In this document: positions 25,967 to 34,457 of the stretch, one piece after another | How positions within the stretch are numbered: the stretch's first letter is position 1 | Layout of the letters: each line of letters opens with the position of its first letter | Made by a program: the position numbers and the translations under genes | The notes under the pieces: generated by a model | Told to the model about the DNA's origin: nothing | Database searches by the model: none | What the model saw: only the letters and a program-made list of their open reading frames with translations | NCBI RefSeq assembly: GCF_900217235.1 | Contig: NZ_LT907975.1 | Span: 682,001 to 746,000 of the forward strand | Origin: Pseudodesulfovibrio profundus | GTDB taxonomy: Bacteria > Desulfobacterota > Desulfovibrionia > Desulfovibrionales > Desulfovibrionaceae | Length of the DNA: 64,000 bases | Direction: 5' to 3'

Positions 25967-26139
25967 TGCGCCTCCCCCCATCCTTTGGACCACTGATCGG
26001 TCTTTTTAAGGTGGAGCCCGGCGTCCGAGTTTGTGCCTCCGAGGAGGCGGGTCGCCATAGCCGTTGTGGAGCGTAGCCCGTCCCCGTAGGGGCGGCCCGA
26101 AGGGCCGAGGGCGGAGCGGAGCAACGGCTACGAGCCAAG

Positions 26140-26967
26140 TCAATGAACATTCAAGTTGCCCCTGTATACGTCAGCGGGAGTTCTTTTGTCCAACGACGAA
26201 TGACCGCGCTCCTCGTTGTAGTACCGAAAATAGCGCGTAAGCCCATGGTATAGCTCGATCCCATCACAGTACGCCCTGGGGTAAATATCCTCATATTTCA
26301 CCGTCCACCACAGCCGCTCAATGAAGACGTTGTCGATTGCGCGACCTTTGCCGTCCATGCTGATTGCAATTCCCTTGCTCTGCAGAACTCCGGTAAATTC
26401 ACGACTCGTGAACTGCGCTCCCTGGTCCGTGTTGAACACCTCCGGCGTAGAGATGCGCAAAGCCTTGTTGAGCGCATCCACGCAGAAAGAACTATCCATC
26501 GAGTTCGATAGCTCCCAAGCCAGCACGAAGCGGCTCCACCAGTCTATCACTGCCACCAGGTACAGAAAGCCGCGCTGCATGGGGATGTAGGTGATATCAG
26601 CGCTCCAGACTTGATTTTTTCGTTCAATGGCAACTCCTTTCAGCAGATAAGGAAACACGGGATGCTCCGGGTTGGGGACACTCGTATGCGGCCCTGGAGT
26701 AATGGCCTGCAAGCCCATCATCTGCATCAGTCGCTCAACCCGCTTGTGGTTGACCTGATGCCCTTGTGTCCTCAGCCAATCTGTCATGCGCGGCGAGCCG
26801 TAATCAGGCTGACGCAGGTACTGCTCGTCGATCAGACGCATCAGGGCCAAATTTTCATCGGATTCGGCTACAGGCTTGTAGTAAAATCCCGAACGGGAAA
26901 TGCCTGCCAACTTGCATTGCCGCCGGATGGAATACTCCCGATCTGGTTTGATCCACTGGCGGCGCAC
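26140..26967 (-). CDS. IS3-family transposase OrfB
   Basis: A 275-residue integrase-type transposase related to OrfB of copy a. DDE residues lie in WSADITYIPMQRGFLY (Asp), FNTDQGAQFTS (Asp) and DNVFIERLWWTVKYE (Glu), and the end has HSSLDKRTPADVY. It begins 14 bases after OrfA, so a fusion by frameshifting or separate initiation is possible. Looks intact. Confidence 0.92.
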   Translation of the reverse strand: MRRQWIKPDREYSIRRQCKLAGISRSGFYYKPVAESDENLALMRLIDEQYLRQPDYGSPRMTDWLRTQGHQVNHKRVERLMQMMGLQAITPGPHTSVPNPEHPVFPYLLKGVAIERKNQVWSADITYIPMQRGFLYLVAVIDWWSRFVLAWELSNSMDSSFCVDALNKALRISTPEVFNTDQGAQFTSREFTGVLQSKGIAISMDGKGRAIDNVFIERLWWTVKYEDIYPRAYCDGIELYHGLTRYFRYYNEERGHSSLDKRTPADVYRGNLNVH

Positions 26968-26981
26968 CTCAAGCGGCAGGC

Positions 26982-27260
26982 TTACAACTTTTTTTCAAGC
27001 CACTTGATGTCCATCTTGAGCCGACCGATCTCCTCAAATAACGGTGCGGTTATCTCCTCCTGGCTTTTGGCTTTCTTGCCACTGGAAAAGATGTCATCGA
27101 CATTCTCAAGGAGCTGCCGCTTCCACGTGGAAATCTGATTGGGGTGCACTTTGTACTCCGCAGCCAGTTGCGCAAGCGTCTTCACGCCACGAATCGCCTC
27201 AAGTGCGACCTTGGCCTTAAACTTGTCCGAATGTTTCCGTCTTTTGCTGCTCTTTGTCAT
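26982..27260 (-). CDS. IS3-family OrfA
   Basis: A 92-residue HTH protein: RRKHSDKFKAKVALEAIRG, then LAAEYKVHPNQISTWKRQ, and a coiled-coil tail (IGRLKMDIKWLEKKL). It is the DNA-binding partner of the OrfB above and looks intact. Confidence 0.9.
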   Translation of the reverse strand: MTKSSKRRKHSDKFKAKVALEAIRGVKTLAQLAAEYKVHPNQISTWKRQLLENVDDIFSSGKKAKSQEEITAPLFEEIGRLKMDIKWLEKKL

Positions 27261-27383
27261 GCGTCCTTCCTTATCGGTTTAAGGACGCTGACTCCACCTT
27301 AACCGGTGGTCCGAATTTCGGGGGAAAGCGCAAAGGGCCAAAGGATCCTCGCCCCCTTCACTCTGGCATCTTGCCGCCCTTGG

Positions 27384-27638
27384 TCAGCGGGGAACAGGGG
27401 GAAACAAATAGATCACCGCCCTTCTCAGGCTCCTGTCATTGGTCACTACGTACCGATGACTGTACGAGCTGGCAATGACGTCGCCCGGGCCGAGAAAGCA
27501 GTCGACCAGCTCGGGCCGCTTTACCTTATTCTTGCCAGCCATCTCGTAGCCGAAGACTCGCTTCCTGGACTTGTCATCACGGCTTCCTTTTTTTTCTTGT
27601 TCAATCCGGTTAATCACCCAGTGCCACCAGGAGTCCAT
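27384..27638 (-). CDS. Hypothetical protein, possibly the end of a PIN-type protein
   Basis: An 84-residue frame I cannot assign firmly. The end has DVIASSYSHRYVVTNDRSL, which resembles the last strand and TND motif of PIN-domain ribonucleases (toxin parts of VapBC). The earlier acidic residues of a PIN fold are not visible, so this would be a fragment. It sits just right of IS3 copy b, where deletions are likely. Confidence 0.3.
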   Translation of the reverse strand: MDSWWHWVINRIEQEKKGSRDDKSRKRVFGYEMAGKNKVKRPELVDCFLGPGDVIASSYSHRYVVTNDRSLRRAVIYLFPPVPR

Positions 27639-28380
27639 CCGCTATAGTTTCCCTCTGCCTTCCCGGCGGCTACAGCCGCCGCCATTTCCTGCGTCTGCAA
27701 GCTATTTTCACTTTGATTTCCTTTACTTTTTTACTTCAATTTCCTTCCATTTCCTTCGCCTCCCGCCTGGGCGGCGTGGTTTTCAGTCCTTTCAGTCTGT
27801 TGTTTCGGCCGGAAAAAAGACAGGGAGGAAGCGGCGGGTTGCGACAGGTGCGGAAGGAAGGAAGCCTGGACGGTAGCCGGACGGTCATTCCCGTAATATA
27901 CGTCTCCACACAGGTGGATCTCAACTCCGGCGGCGGCGGAACCAGTGTGGCTTCCCCTAAGGGGAAGCTGGAGGACCTACTCGAGACGGTCGCCGTTTTT
28001 TTCTATGGGTTTCGGAAGCCGCTCCGGTTCTGCAAGACGTGGAAGCTGATGCGATGCGGTCAGGAAAGGGTCAAACAGCCGTTCTGGTGGCATTGACTTC
28101 AAAAGACGGATGGACAGTCCACTTTGAATACGGAACGCTTCTACGGGTCTGTCTGGCACATCGTATTGGACGTGATCGGCGACGAGTTCGACGGTGACCG
28201 CCTAACCTTCCTCCTTATAGGCCATTCTTCACTCTTCTCCGGTCGAGATGGCTTTGATTTCAGACCCTTTGAAAAATCAAAAACAAAAAACGACGACATG
28301 CCTCTCGTCGTCGTAGAGTTTGTATTTGATATGTTCTCTATTTGAGGAGGTTGTAAAACCCGCGCAGGACAAGGGTTTGC
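27639..28380. other. Non-coding stretch before the iterons
   Basis: No convincing gene. The first part has pyrimidine-rich runs (about 27700-27770). A GC-rich part follows, and near 28290-28314 there is an ACGACGA/TCGTCGT stem. It may be part of the replication origin region of the plasmid-like element. Confidence 0.4.
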
Positions 28381-28396
28381 CACCGACTTTTTGCAT

Positions 28397-28481
28397 TGAA
28401 CCACATGGCTTTTACATTGAACCACATGATAAGCCAGCTATACTTCATCAAACCACATGGCTTTTTGCACTGAACCACATG
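28397..28481 (+). repeat. Iterons: four copies of TGAACCACATG upstream of the rep gene
   Basis: Copies are at 28397-28407, 28418-28428, 28449-28459 (CAAACCACATG) and 28471-28481. Start-to-start distances are 21, 31 and 22 bases, that is two, three and two helical turns, so all copies face the same side of the DNA. Phased short repeats just ahead of an initiator gene are the signature of an iteron-controlled plasmid origin. Confidence 0.85.
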
Positions 28482-28515
28482 AGTATTTCAAAAAATGTGA
28501 TTTAAATTTCACTAT

Positions 28516-28549
28516 GTCAATTGACTTTACTGTTTCAATCAAAATAGAA
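28516..28549 (+). promoter_or_regulatory. Probable rep promoter
   Basis: TTGACT (28521-28526) and ATAGAA (28544-28549) are 17 bases apart. The -35 box is half of the palindrome GTCAATTGAC (28516-28525), which could be an operator for Rep autoregulation. Confidence 0.45.
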
Positions 28550-28591
28550 GTGAAGCAACAGGCACAAGTATTAACCTCAAGGTATTTCAAA

Positions 28592-29929
28592 ATGGCAGAA
28601 GAAATGAAGAATGAAGCGCATTCGCCCAGCCTCCCGCTCGACCCGGCCAAGACAGTGGTCAAGGAGCTTCGCATGTTGGCTGAGTCGCATCCAAACAGGA
28701 ACAACGGGATGACGGCCAGGGATATCGAAATTCAGACTTTTCTCCGTGGCAAAATCACGCTGACGCACAGGACAGTCGGCGACACGCTTCCGCTCCCGAC
28801 AGATGCCCCGGCATACTATTACGTGCTTGGCGTTCTCGGCCGTGCAAGGGCAAAAGACGAAAGCGTTCGAACGATCATTGTCAACGTCAGAGACGTTGTT
28901 GATGGAATCGGGCTGACCAGGGCCAAGTCGTCCTACGACTCGGTCAGAAACGCACTGCGCAGGTACAGCCGATTGAACGTAGAGATCAAGTCTCCGGCCG
29001 CGAACGGGACGACGGAATTCCGCCTTTTCGGTGTGTCACCAGTTGGGGCTGCCGCCATGCGTCTTGATTTTTCACAGGATTACCTCGACGCACTTGAAAG
29101 CGGCGAGAACCAGGTCCACTATCTCGCCCTCCGCCACATTCTCCCGCTGGGCGGACTTGCCATGTCACTGTACGCACTGATGCAGACGCACCTCTTCCAC
29201 GGCAACAAGTTGGACGTTGGCGCACGGCGCTTTTGCAGAACGTGGCTTGGGGAAGAGCGTGGTGGCGACATCCCCGTCAGCCGAGCATTCTCGGCATACG
29301 TCCGCCCCCGTCTGCAGGAGATAGCTGACAAAACCGGATGGCTGATCGCCGCCAAGAAGATCGGCCGTGCAGACGACGCTCGGTACGTGTTTTCTACCAA
29401 AAGCATCCCCCAGGCATTTGCAGTAGTCAAAAACGGGATCGAAGCTGACACGGCATCAGCACTCGACAAGCTGGTCGACGAGACGAATAAAAGACAGGCC
29501 GCACAGCCCGTCGCCAAGGAATCGGCATCCGACACACCAGAGCCCATCCCTGCCTCCACCGTATCCCCCACGGTGTTGTCCGCCCTTCCCCCTGCTTCCA
29601 GGTCTGACAAGGCTTTCATCACCGCCCTGGCCGCCCTGCCGGAGGCTGACGCCATAGACGTGATCGAATACGTGAAGTCAAATGCGAAAAAGAGTTTCGG
29701 CTCACTCCTCAACCACTTGATACACAACAAGGGACTCAAGAGCCTAGTTGCCGAGATCAAGGAAAAGAAGGCAGAAGTGGTCCCTGATGGGGCTAGAAAA
29801 TACCGCATCGCGTACAAATATTTAAAGGACCGTCCCGAGCACGAGATCAGGGAATACGCTGACGAAAAAGGCCACGACGCTGATGACATGTTACGCTGGT
29901 TCAGCACCTGGAAGGCCCAGGGAAAATAG
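28592..29929 (+). CDS. Plasmid-type replication initiator (Rep, winged-helix)
   Basis: A 445-residue protein. I start at the ATG at 28592 after AAGG, because earlier in-frame ATGs (28457, 28514) lie inside the iterons and promoter. The middle (about residues 85-260) reads as two winged-helix units: RAKSSYDSVRNALRRYSRLNVE, then LRHILPLGGLAMSLYALMQTH and RAFSAYVRPRLQEIADKTGW, as in iteron-binding initiators. A Pro/Ser-rich linker (residues 300-340) and a helical C-terminal region follow. It would bind the iterons and open the origin. Confidence 0.75.
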   Translation: MAEEMKNEAHSPSLPLDPAKTVVKELRMLAESHPNRNNGMTARDIEIQTFLRGKITLTHRTVGDTLPLPTDAPAYYYVLGVLGRARAKDESVRTIIVNVRDVVDGIGLTRAKSSYDSVRNALRRYSRLNVEIKSPAANGTTEFRLFGVSPVGAAAMRLDFSQDYLDALESGENQVHYLALRHILPLGGLAMSLYALMQTHLFHGNKLDVGARRFCRTWLGEERGGDIPVSRAFSAYVRPRLQEIADKTGWLIAAKKIGRADDARYVFSTKSIPQAFAVVKNGIEADTASALDKLVDETNKRQAAQPVAKESASDTPEPIPASTVSPTVLSALPPASRSDKAFITALAALPEADAIDVIEYVKSNAKKSFGSLLNHLIHNKGLKSLVAEIKEKKAEVVPDGARKYRIAYKYLKDRPEHEIREYADEKGHDADDMLRWFSTWKAQGK

Positions 29930-29956
29930 CCACCACCAAACCGTTCAACGCAAAAG

Positions 29957-29981
29957 AGGCCCCCGCAAGGGGGCCTTCCTT
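29957..29981. terminator. Terminator after rep
   Basis: AGGCCCCC-GCAA-GGGGGCCT stem at 29957-29976 followed by a weak T-rich tail. It separates rep from the convergent small membrane genes. Confidence 0.7.
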
Positions 29982-30004
29982 GTAAACGGTTGCCGCAAAG
30001 TCCA

Positions 30005-30214
30005 TCAATCGCCTCCGTCATCATAGTAAATATTTCCGATCAGGTAAGACTTCGCCGGATCGGTGATGTCCGAAAAAATCGTGAAATCGTCCTCGTCGTC
30101 GGAGGCCACGGCATCAGCATCGCCACAAGATCCATGAAGCGCCCCAAGCAAGGCGATCCCGAACCAGATCGCCAGCACCAAAACCACTAAGAAACCAGCC
30201 TGAAAATCAGTCAT
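30005..30214 (-). CDS. Small acidic membrane protein (distal of a pair)
   Basis: A 69-residue protein starting at MTDFQAG. One hydrophobic helix (about residues 7-28) is followed by a tail rich in Asp (ADAVASDDEDDF). It overlaps the end of its upstream neighbour by 8 bases and has the same design. Family not recognised. The hydrophobic first helix and acidic tail suggest a membrane-held protein with the tail on one face. Confidence 0.55.
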   Translation of the reverse strand: MTDFQAGFLVVLVLAIWFGIALLGALHGSCGDADAVASDDEDDFTIFSDITDPAKSYLIGNIYYDDGGD

Positions 30215-30497
30215 CACTGTTGTCCCACATCCAGTCGTCGTCACTGCTCGATGACCACGAAAAATCGTCGGCAAACGGGTCATGCCAAATGTTGCATGTC
30301 ATCCACGAGTAGATAGGCAAGGTGTATATGTCGTCGTTGCCCATCCAGTCGTCATCCCACACCGACACGTAATCATCATCGTCCTGAGCCGCCCAGTCCA
30401 TGCCTCCGCTTCCGCTGATGACTCCGAGGGTTGCCCGGCCGACAAAGCCGACAAAGCCGACAAACACCAGAATGCCGATCAAGATAAGCCAAGTCAT
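30207..30497 (-). CDS. Small acidic membrane protein (proximal of a pair)
   Basis: A 96-residue protein starting at MTWLILIG; an upstream ATG (30602) adds a Lys/Glu-rich leader, but the site GGAAAAAGG directly before 30497 favours the shorter form. The hydrophobic helix (residues 2-22) holds a GFVGFVG repeat. The tail is exceptionally rich in Asp, Trp and Ser (WDDDWMGNDD, SSSSDDDWMWD). Unknown family. Confidence 0.55.
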   Translation of the reverse strand: MTWLILIGILVFVGFVGFVGRATLGVISGSGGMDWAAQDDDDYVSVWDDDWMGNDDIYTLPIYSWMTCNIWHDPFADDFSWSSSSDDDWMWDNSDD

Positions 30498-30624
30498 CCT
30501 TTTTCCTCCAGTTTTTTCCTGTTTCCGCTCCACCCTTCGCTCTTTTTCGTCTTGGAGCCCAGCTTTTTCTTCAGTTTTCTTGTAGAAGAAGCCCTTTTTC
30601 ATCTTTTTTGTCTTTTACTGGGGC

Positions 30625-30660
30625 ATTGCCAGCAAGTTGCTGTGCGGAGGCGAATAAGCT
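30625..30660 (+). repeat. Leader-box repeat, copy 1 (divergent)
   Basis: AAGTTGCTGTGCGGAGGCGAATAAGCT matches the leader boxes at 31542 and 34596 with a few changes and one gap. It lies 4 bases ahead of a small gene at 30664. Confidence 0.6.
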
Positions 30661-30663
30661 GGC

Positions 30664-31265
30664 ATGACTTACGAAAAGGAATTCCGATCGGCAGAGGAAG
30701 CCCTGCGCTGGCTAGTGGACGAGAGGGACAAGGCCGGGAACGCAGGGACTATCACGGGCAAATGTGTACAGAACGGCGAACTTGGGAAGGCTCCGGGCGG
30801 TAACGTGTTCGGGTCGGCATAGACGACCGCATCCACATGCGCCGGGATCTCGAAATGGTCATCGGGGACAGGATGGACAGGATGACCAGGAAGATCCTGG
30901 ACTTGTATCTTGAATGTGGTTGTGTCCAGAAGTTCCCGGTCGACGAGAACGGCTAATGGGAACCGGGCGCCGTTGATTACGTTGTCTACTGGCGGCGGTG
31001 GAGTCGGCAGTGGGCGAACAAGCTGATCTCCAGGATGCTCGATATCGTCGAGGAGAACCTTGAACGGTACGATATGCTCCGTGGCGGTCCTGATGTCGCC
31101 GGGTATGCCGGGTTGCCGGAGACCGATGACGGCGACGGGATCCGTGCGAGAAGGATGGTTATGACCGAGTTGGACCTAGTCCGTATCAAGGAATACTACC
31201 CGGATTTCGGTGACGGAGATGATATCGAGGTCGTCTTGGTAGGAAAAAGTTGTTTGGAACAATGA
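30664..31265 (+). pseudogene. Small plasmid-type gene(s), probably one gene broken by a frameshift and a stop
   Basis: Three pieces are visible. A 52-codon frame runs 30664-30822 (EEALRWLVDERDKAG). In another frame an ATG at 30837 opens 39 codons (MRRDLEMVIGDRMDRMTRK) to TAA at 30954-30956. The same frame continues after that TAA through VDYVVYWRRW and LISRMLDIVEENLERYD to 31265. The continuous helical character across the TAA suggests one damaged gene, but separate small genes (the last from 31035) cannot be excluded. No family recognised. Confidence 0.4.
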
Positions 31266-31541
31266 CCGCCCATGTTTTTTGGTTTGTCGGCTCCGGTTTT
31301 TCCGGTGGAGAGCGAGACAGTTGATGCCAACTTTTTTCTTTCCTTCTTAAGTACGGTTCCTGTGGACTTTACTTTGTATCCTTATGGACTCCAAAATGTT
31401 TGCGGTCGCTTTTTCAAGAAGGCGGCCGTTTTCCGTTTTTCGATCGTTTTTGATCAAAAAACACCATTTCCCCCGCCCGGAACCGCATCAGAGTGAAGGG
31501 GGGCGGAAATTTTTTCCTTTTTTTCGGCAATCAAGGTCCTT
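31266..31541. other. Spacer without a convincing gene
   Basis: This stretch is T-rich (many runs of T and CTTTTT). Short frames exist but have unlikely composition. It ends with the second leader-box repeat. Confidence 0.4.
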
Positions 31542-31580
31542 TTTCGGCCAACTTGTCTCTGTGGCGGCGAATAAGCTTGT
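31542..31580 (+). repeat. Leader-box repeat, copy 2
   Basis: A 39-base box from TTTCGGCCAA to GAATAAGCTTGT that matches 34596-34634 at 35 of 39 positions. A GGTCGC/GCGGCC stem follows, and then a gene with an AAGGAG site at 31620. The TTGTCT near its start could be a -35 box, but no good -10 is present, so an activator may be needed. Confidence 0.75.
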
Positions 31581-31619
31581 AGGTCGCAATGAGGCGGCCA
31601 GGAAACAAGGAGAAAAACC

Positions 31620-32023
31620 ATGGCCAGGATCAAGTTTTTCAACGGCGGAACGATTGCCGGGAAAGATGGCGAAACGCTGACTCGGTGCTACGTGTGCGAA
31701 CAGCCATACCTTGAACTGAGCCAGCTCGACACCAAGCGCAACGGGAAACTTGGGGCCGAGTCGAAAGCGGCAAGACGTACAGGATGCTTGTCCATGATCT
31801 TGTCTGGTTCCGTGAAAGCGGCGTTCTCGATAAACACCTCGGAGTCCTGGAACAGCGTGGTGTCGACCACTCTTTTGATGGTGACTTTCGTCTTAATGTA
31901 GCTGGCAACATCTACGTCTTTGGCGAACGCAGGAAGCCCAGGATGGACACCAATCCGCTCGGCTACGTCGTCGACGAGAAGGTGGTCAAAGCCGCCGTCC
32001 GGAGGTTTCATGCGGATGATTGA
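31620..32023 (+). pseudogene. Hypothetical gene with a frameshift near 31750
   Basis: The first frame starts at ATG 31620 behind AAGGAG and reads RIKFFNGGTIAGKDG, CYVCEQPYLELSQLD. Around 31745-31760 the coding character moves to the -1 frame, which continues SGKTYRMLVHDLVWF, GNIYVFGERRKPRMD to TGA at 32021-32023. Joined, it is about 134 residues. I see no proper slippery heptamer, so a one-base indel is more likely than programmed frameshifting. Family not recognised; the single CxxC may bind metal. Confidence 0.5.
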
Positions 32024-32499
32024 CCGCCTCCTCACCTTCTTTCGGCCATCCCCGACACCAAGGCACCCCTGTCCGACCTACCACCCCTCCGGGAAGACAG
32101 GATGATGCTCCGGGTCCTGACAGCGTTCGAGCGTTCCAAGGCGACATCCAACCGCAAGAATCCGCCAGTGTTTTCGATCACCGAACACCGTGGGCGGCTC
32201 CGCTGATGTCCTCGGCCGTCCGTGCCGTTTCAGCATCACCTGTCGCCCGTACTGAGACGGCTCTGTCTGGCCGTTTCCCCCACGCTTCCCCATGGACATG
32301 GGAACACGAAGCTGAGTGAAGGGGGCACATGTCCTTGATTTCCTTGGCCCCCCTTACGGGGACCTTCTTTCTCCCGATCCTTCCCTGATCCCTCGATTTC
32401 CCCCTCTTCCATCCCCTTCCATCCTTTCCAAAAACCCATGAGCCTCAGGCTTTTTCGTCTCAAGTACGAGATTTGTCTCCACTTTTTTCCGATCTCGAC
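32024..32499. other. Stretch without a convincing gene
   Basis: Short frames on both strands have no credible start and no family resemblance. The part from 32340 to 32420 is strongly pyrimidine rich on the plus strand. It leads to the promoter at 32500. Confidence 0.4.
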
Positions 32500-32528
32500 T
32501 TGACTCTGTGGCTTGGTGGTAGTATAAT
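32500..32528 (+). promoter_or_regulatory. Strong sigma-70 promoter
   Basis: TTGACT at 32500-32505 and TATAAT at 32523-32528 with 17-base spacing. The -35 side (ACTTGACTCTGTGGC) resembles the leader boxes at 31542 and 34596, which suggests that the boxes are promoter derived. Confidence 0.75.
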
Positions 32529-32597
32529 AATGTTATGCCGGATGGGGAAATGGTCCCAGGACGGTGCGAAGAAACAACAAAAAACGGAGAAATCAAG

Positions 32598-33170
32598 ATG
32601 ACGAAGGAAAACGGAAAGAAGATGGTCGAACGGATGATCGCGGAAATCAACGGAGCAACGGACCTTGACGATCTGTGCAACGCCCTGAACGCTTACGACG
32701 AAATGCAGTCGGCCGACGAGCGTGACAGCTGCGACCCCGAAATCCCGAGGTTGGACGAGGTTGTCCGGACGTTCGACCTGCCCCACTTCGGCGAACTTGG
32801 CCGACCGGACGGCGAGGTCTGGTCCTGGGATGACGACAGGCAGTTGATGGCAAATGGTGACTGCGGAAAGTGGGAGATCGAACCCCGCGAGGATACGGCT
32901 GGTGGTATCGTGATGCGGGTTGCCGAAGTTGACGACTTCGGGAATCGGACACAGATCAAGATCGTCGAGCGGCTGGTCGGCGGAGAGGACATGAGCGACG
33001 GCGAATACGCGGTCAACCTGAAGACGCGACTCGCGAACATCGAGACCCGCGAATACGACGCTTGGCTTTTGGTCAGCAGGTACGACGACGACACCGAGCA
33101 ATACGAGGACTGGCTCGAGTACAGAGTCGACAGCTACGTCCCTGCCGAGATCGTTGAGCGGGAACTGTAA
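32598..33170 (+). CDS. Hypothetical acidic protein
   Basis: A 190-residue, very acidic protein I do not recognise, started at ATG 32598 after GGAG; the in-frame ATG at 32535 would leave almost no leader after the promoter. The N-terminus is helical (MTKENGKKMVERMIAEING). The rest has many Asp-Glu and aromatic residues with beta-strand character (LKTRLANIETREYDAWLLVSR split by acidic turns). High acidity is shared with several small proteins of this element. Confidence 0.55.
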   Translation: MTKENGKKMVERMIAEINGATDLDDLCNALNAYDEMQSADERDSCDPEIPRLDEVVRTFDLPHFGELGRPDGEVWSWDDDRQLMANGDCGKWEIEPREDTAGGIVMRVAEVDDFGNRTQIKIVERLVGGEDMSDGEYAVNLKTRLANIETREYDAWLLVSRYDDDTEQYEDWLEYRVDSYVPAEIVEREL

Positions 33171-33274
33171 GACCTACAATCGCAAAGCCCCCGGCCCGGA
33201 CGAACCGGGCAGGAGGACGGGGGCCGGAAACCAAAAAACGAAGACGAAATAAAGACCGAAGGGAGAGAAAGACA

Positions 33275-33705
33275 ATGGGAAAGAATACGAACGAAATCAC
33301 TGACAGGGGCCGGAAGTGGCTGGACACGCTTGAACAGGATAGCGAGGGGCGGTACGTTGTGCAGGAAGACTACGCTCGCAAGTGCACGAGGCGACGAGTG
33401 ATTTGCTCAGGCTGATGGACGCACACGACATCGGAAACACCAAAGTTGTTGTCGTCGACGGCGACACCAGCGGTGTTGTCAGCCTCGGAACACTTAACGC
33501 GGTTTTCATGGCCGCCTTCGGTTCCAGTCACCTCCTCGTAGGCGGCGGCCACGAGCCTCTGTACGACATTTTGACCAAGTCGGTCGACTTGCTGATGAAC
33601 GCGAAAATCATCGCACGTTGTGTCCTGGGAGAGGTCGAAAAGGCCGGAGCTGACCGTGCGATCATCAGCGACACCAGGAAGGCGATCCAGGGGGAGGACG
33701 AGTAA
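33275..33705 (+). pseudogene. Hypothetical gene with a one-base frameshift near 33382
   Basis: ATG 33275, behind GGGAGAG, reads KWLDTLEQDSEGRYVVQEDYARK. At AAGTGCAC (33380-33387) the frame changes and the other frame continues VHEATSDLLRLMDAHD, VVVVDGDTSG to TAA 33703-33705. A single lost G (AAGGTG to AAGTG) would join them into about 143 residues. The second frame could also start by itself at GTG 33382. No family recognised. Confidence 0.5.
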
Positions 33706-33706
33706 G

Positions 33707-34087
33707 ATGGATATGAAAACCAAGCTGATCTCGATCAAGATCGCCCACTCCACCGCCGCCCAAATCAAGCGGTGGAGTAACCAGGGGATCAACACAACCA
33801 CATCGGTGATCGCGTGCGTTCGGTACGGATTGTCGGTCGGGGAGCCGCTCCGGATAAAAGTGAAGCGGTGGAAACTCGTCCAGATCGGCCTCCGGATCCC
33901 GGTCGACCTTCTCGAGGCGGTCGACGAACTGGCAGAGCAGTGGTCGGTGTCCAGGTCCGAGGCTGTTGATATCATGGTCCAAAACACGATCTCGGACAGT
34001 ATCCACGGTGTCAGCGCACCGTTGACTGTATTCCTGCCGACTGTCAGGCTCCCGCAAAAATATGGAGACAACAATGGGACTCGCTAG
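33707..34087 (+). CDS. Ribbon-helix-helix-like protein, module A
   Basis: A 126-residue protein starting at ATG 33707 after GGGGAGGACGAG. Two basic beta/helix units are visible: KTKLISIKIAHSTAAQIKRW and VQIGLRIPVDLLEAVDELA, the latter followed by WSVSRSEAVDIMV, typical of RHH DNA-binding proteins. A paralogue at 35497 shares the VSRSEAxDMAV helix and general layout. The next gene (34074) overlaps its end. Probable transcription regulator or partition-type protein. Confidence 0.6.
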   Translation: MDMKTKLISIKIAHSTAAQIKRWSNQGINTTTSVIACVRYGLSVGEPLRIKVKRWKLVQIGLRIPVDLLEAVDELAEQWSVSRSEAVDIMVQNTISDSIHGVSAPLTVFLPTVRLPQKYGDNNGTR

Positions 34088-34457
34088 ATTGCAACTCACG
34101 ACCGTCTTGCCGGCAATCCTTGCCCTAGTCGCCGCCGTCTATTGCCGCCTGTCATCGACCCAGTGCGACTCCACCGGAGTCAACCTGGCCCTCGCCGTGA
34201 CCCTCGTTTCGGCAACCCTGAACGCCTAGGCCATCGCCGGACACTGGTCGGTATCCCGTCGGGTGCCGGCGCTGATCGCCACCACCTCCACATGCTCCGC
34301 GTTCCTGTTTGTCATGACAGGCCTGAAGGCAGTCGAGACCGGTCTCCCCTGGCGTATGCTGATCGCATTCGCGGCCGTGGTCGCCTCGGTCGTTCTGCCC
34401 CGCGATGGGGCAATGTTCCTTGACTCCGCCACCGATCGTCCGGACCGCCTCGAGTAG
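34074..34457 (+). pseudogene. Small membrane protein, module A, with in-frame TAG
   Basis: ATG 34074 overlaps the RHH stop. The frame reads GLARLQLTTVLPAILALVAA and stops at TAG 34227-34229 after 51 codons, but then stays open and membrane-like to 34457 (AIAGHWSVSRR, LIAFAAVVASVVL). Its paralogue at 35900 begins GIARLDLATW and has LYLWAVMGHW, so the TAG falls where the paralogue has Trp: a single TGG-to-TAG change. The intact protein would be 127 residues with four hydrophobic stretches. Confidence 0.6.

Larger units (their letters stand above)
25967..27332 (-). mobile_element. IS3-family insertion sequence (copy b)
   Basis: About 1366 bp. Both ends begin TGCGC, then a C-run and GGACCAC, and close as TG...CA like IS3 elements. 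No target duplication is visible (ATG left, AAG right), so sequence next to it was probably deleted. The 170 bases between orfB and the left end are unusually long and hold nested GC-rich inverted repeats (26030-26135). Confidence 0.8.

Noticed and set aside
28397-28481. CRISPR array.
   Set aside because: The repeats are only 11 bases with 10-20 base gaps and phased on the helix, and they precede a Rep gene; they fit iterons. No other array was seen in the window.
31272-31496. Plus-strand frame in the T-rich spacer.
   Set aside because: Phe-rich composition is explained by T-runs, and no ribosome site or relatives are evident.
31745-31765. Programmed -1 frameshift in the gene at 31620.
   Set aside because: GGGAAAC is present but not in the phase needed for a slippery heptamer, and no following structure was seen.
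34227-34229. Pyrrolysine or reassigned TAG.
   Set aside because: Most intact genes elsewhere use TAG as a normal stop (for example at 72-74 and 34085-34087), and no pyl genes are visible.
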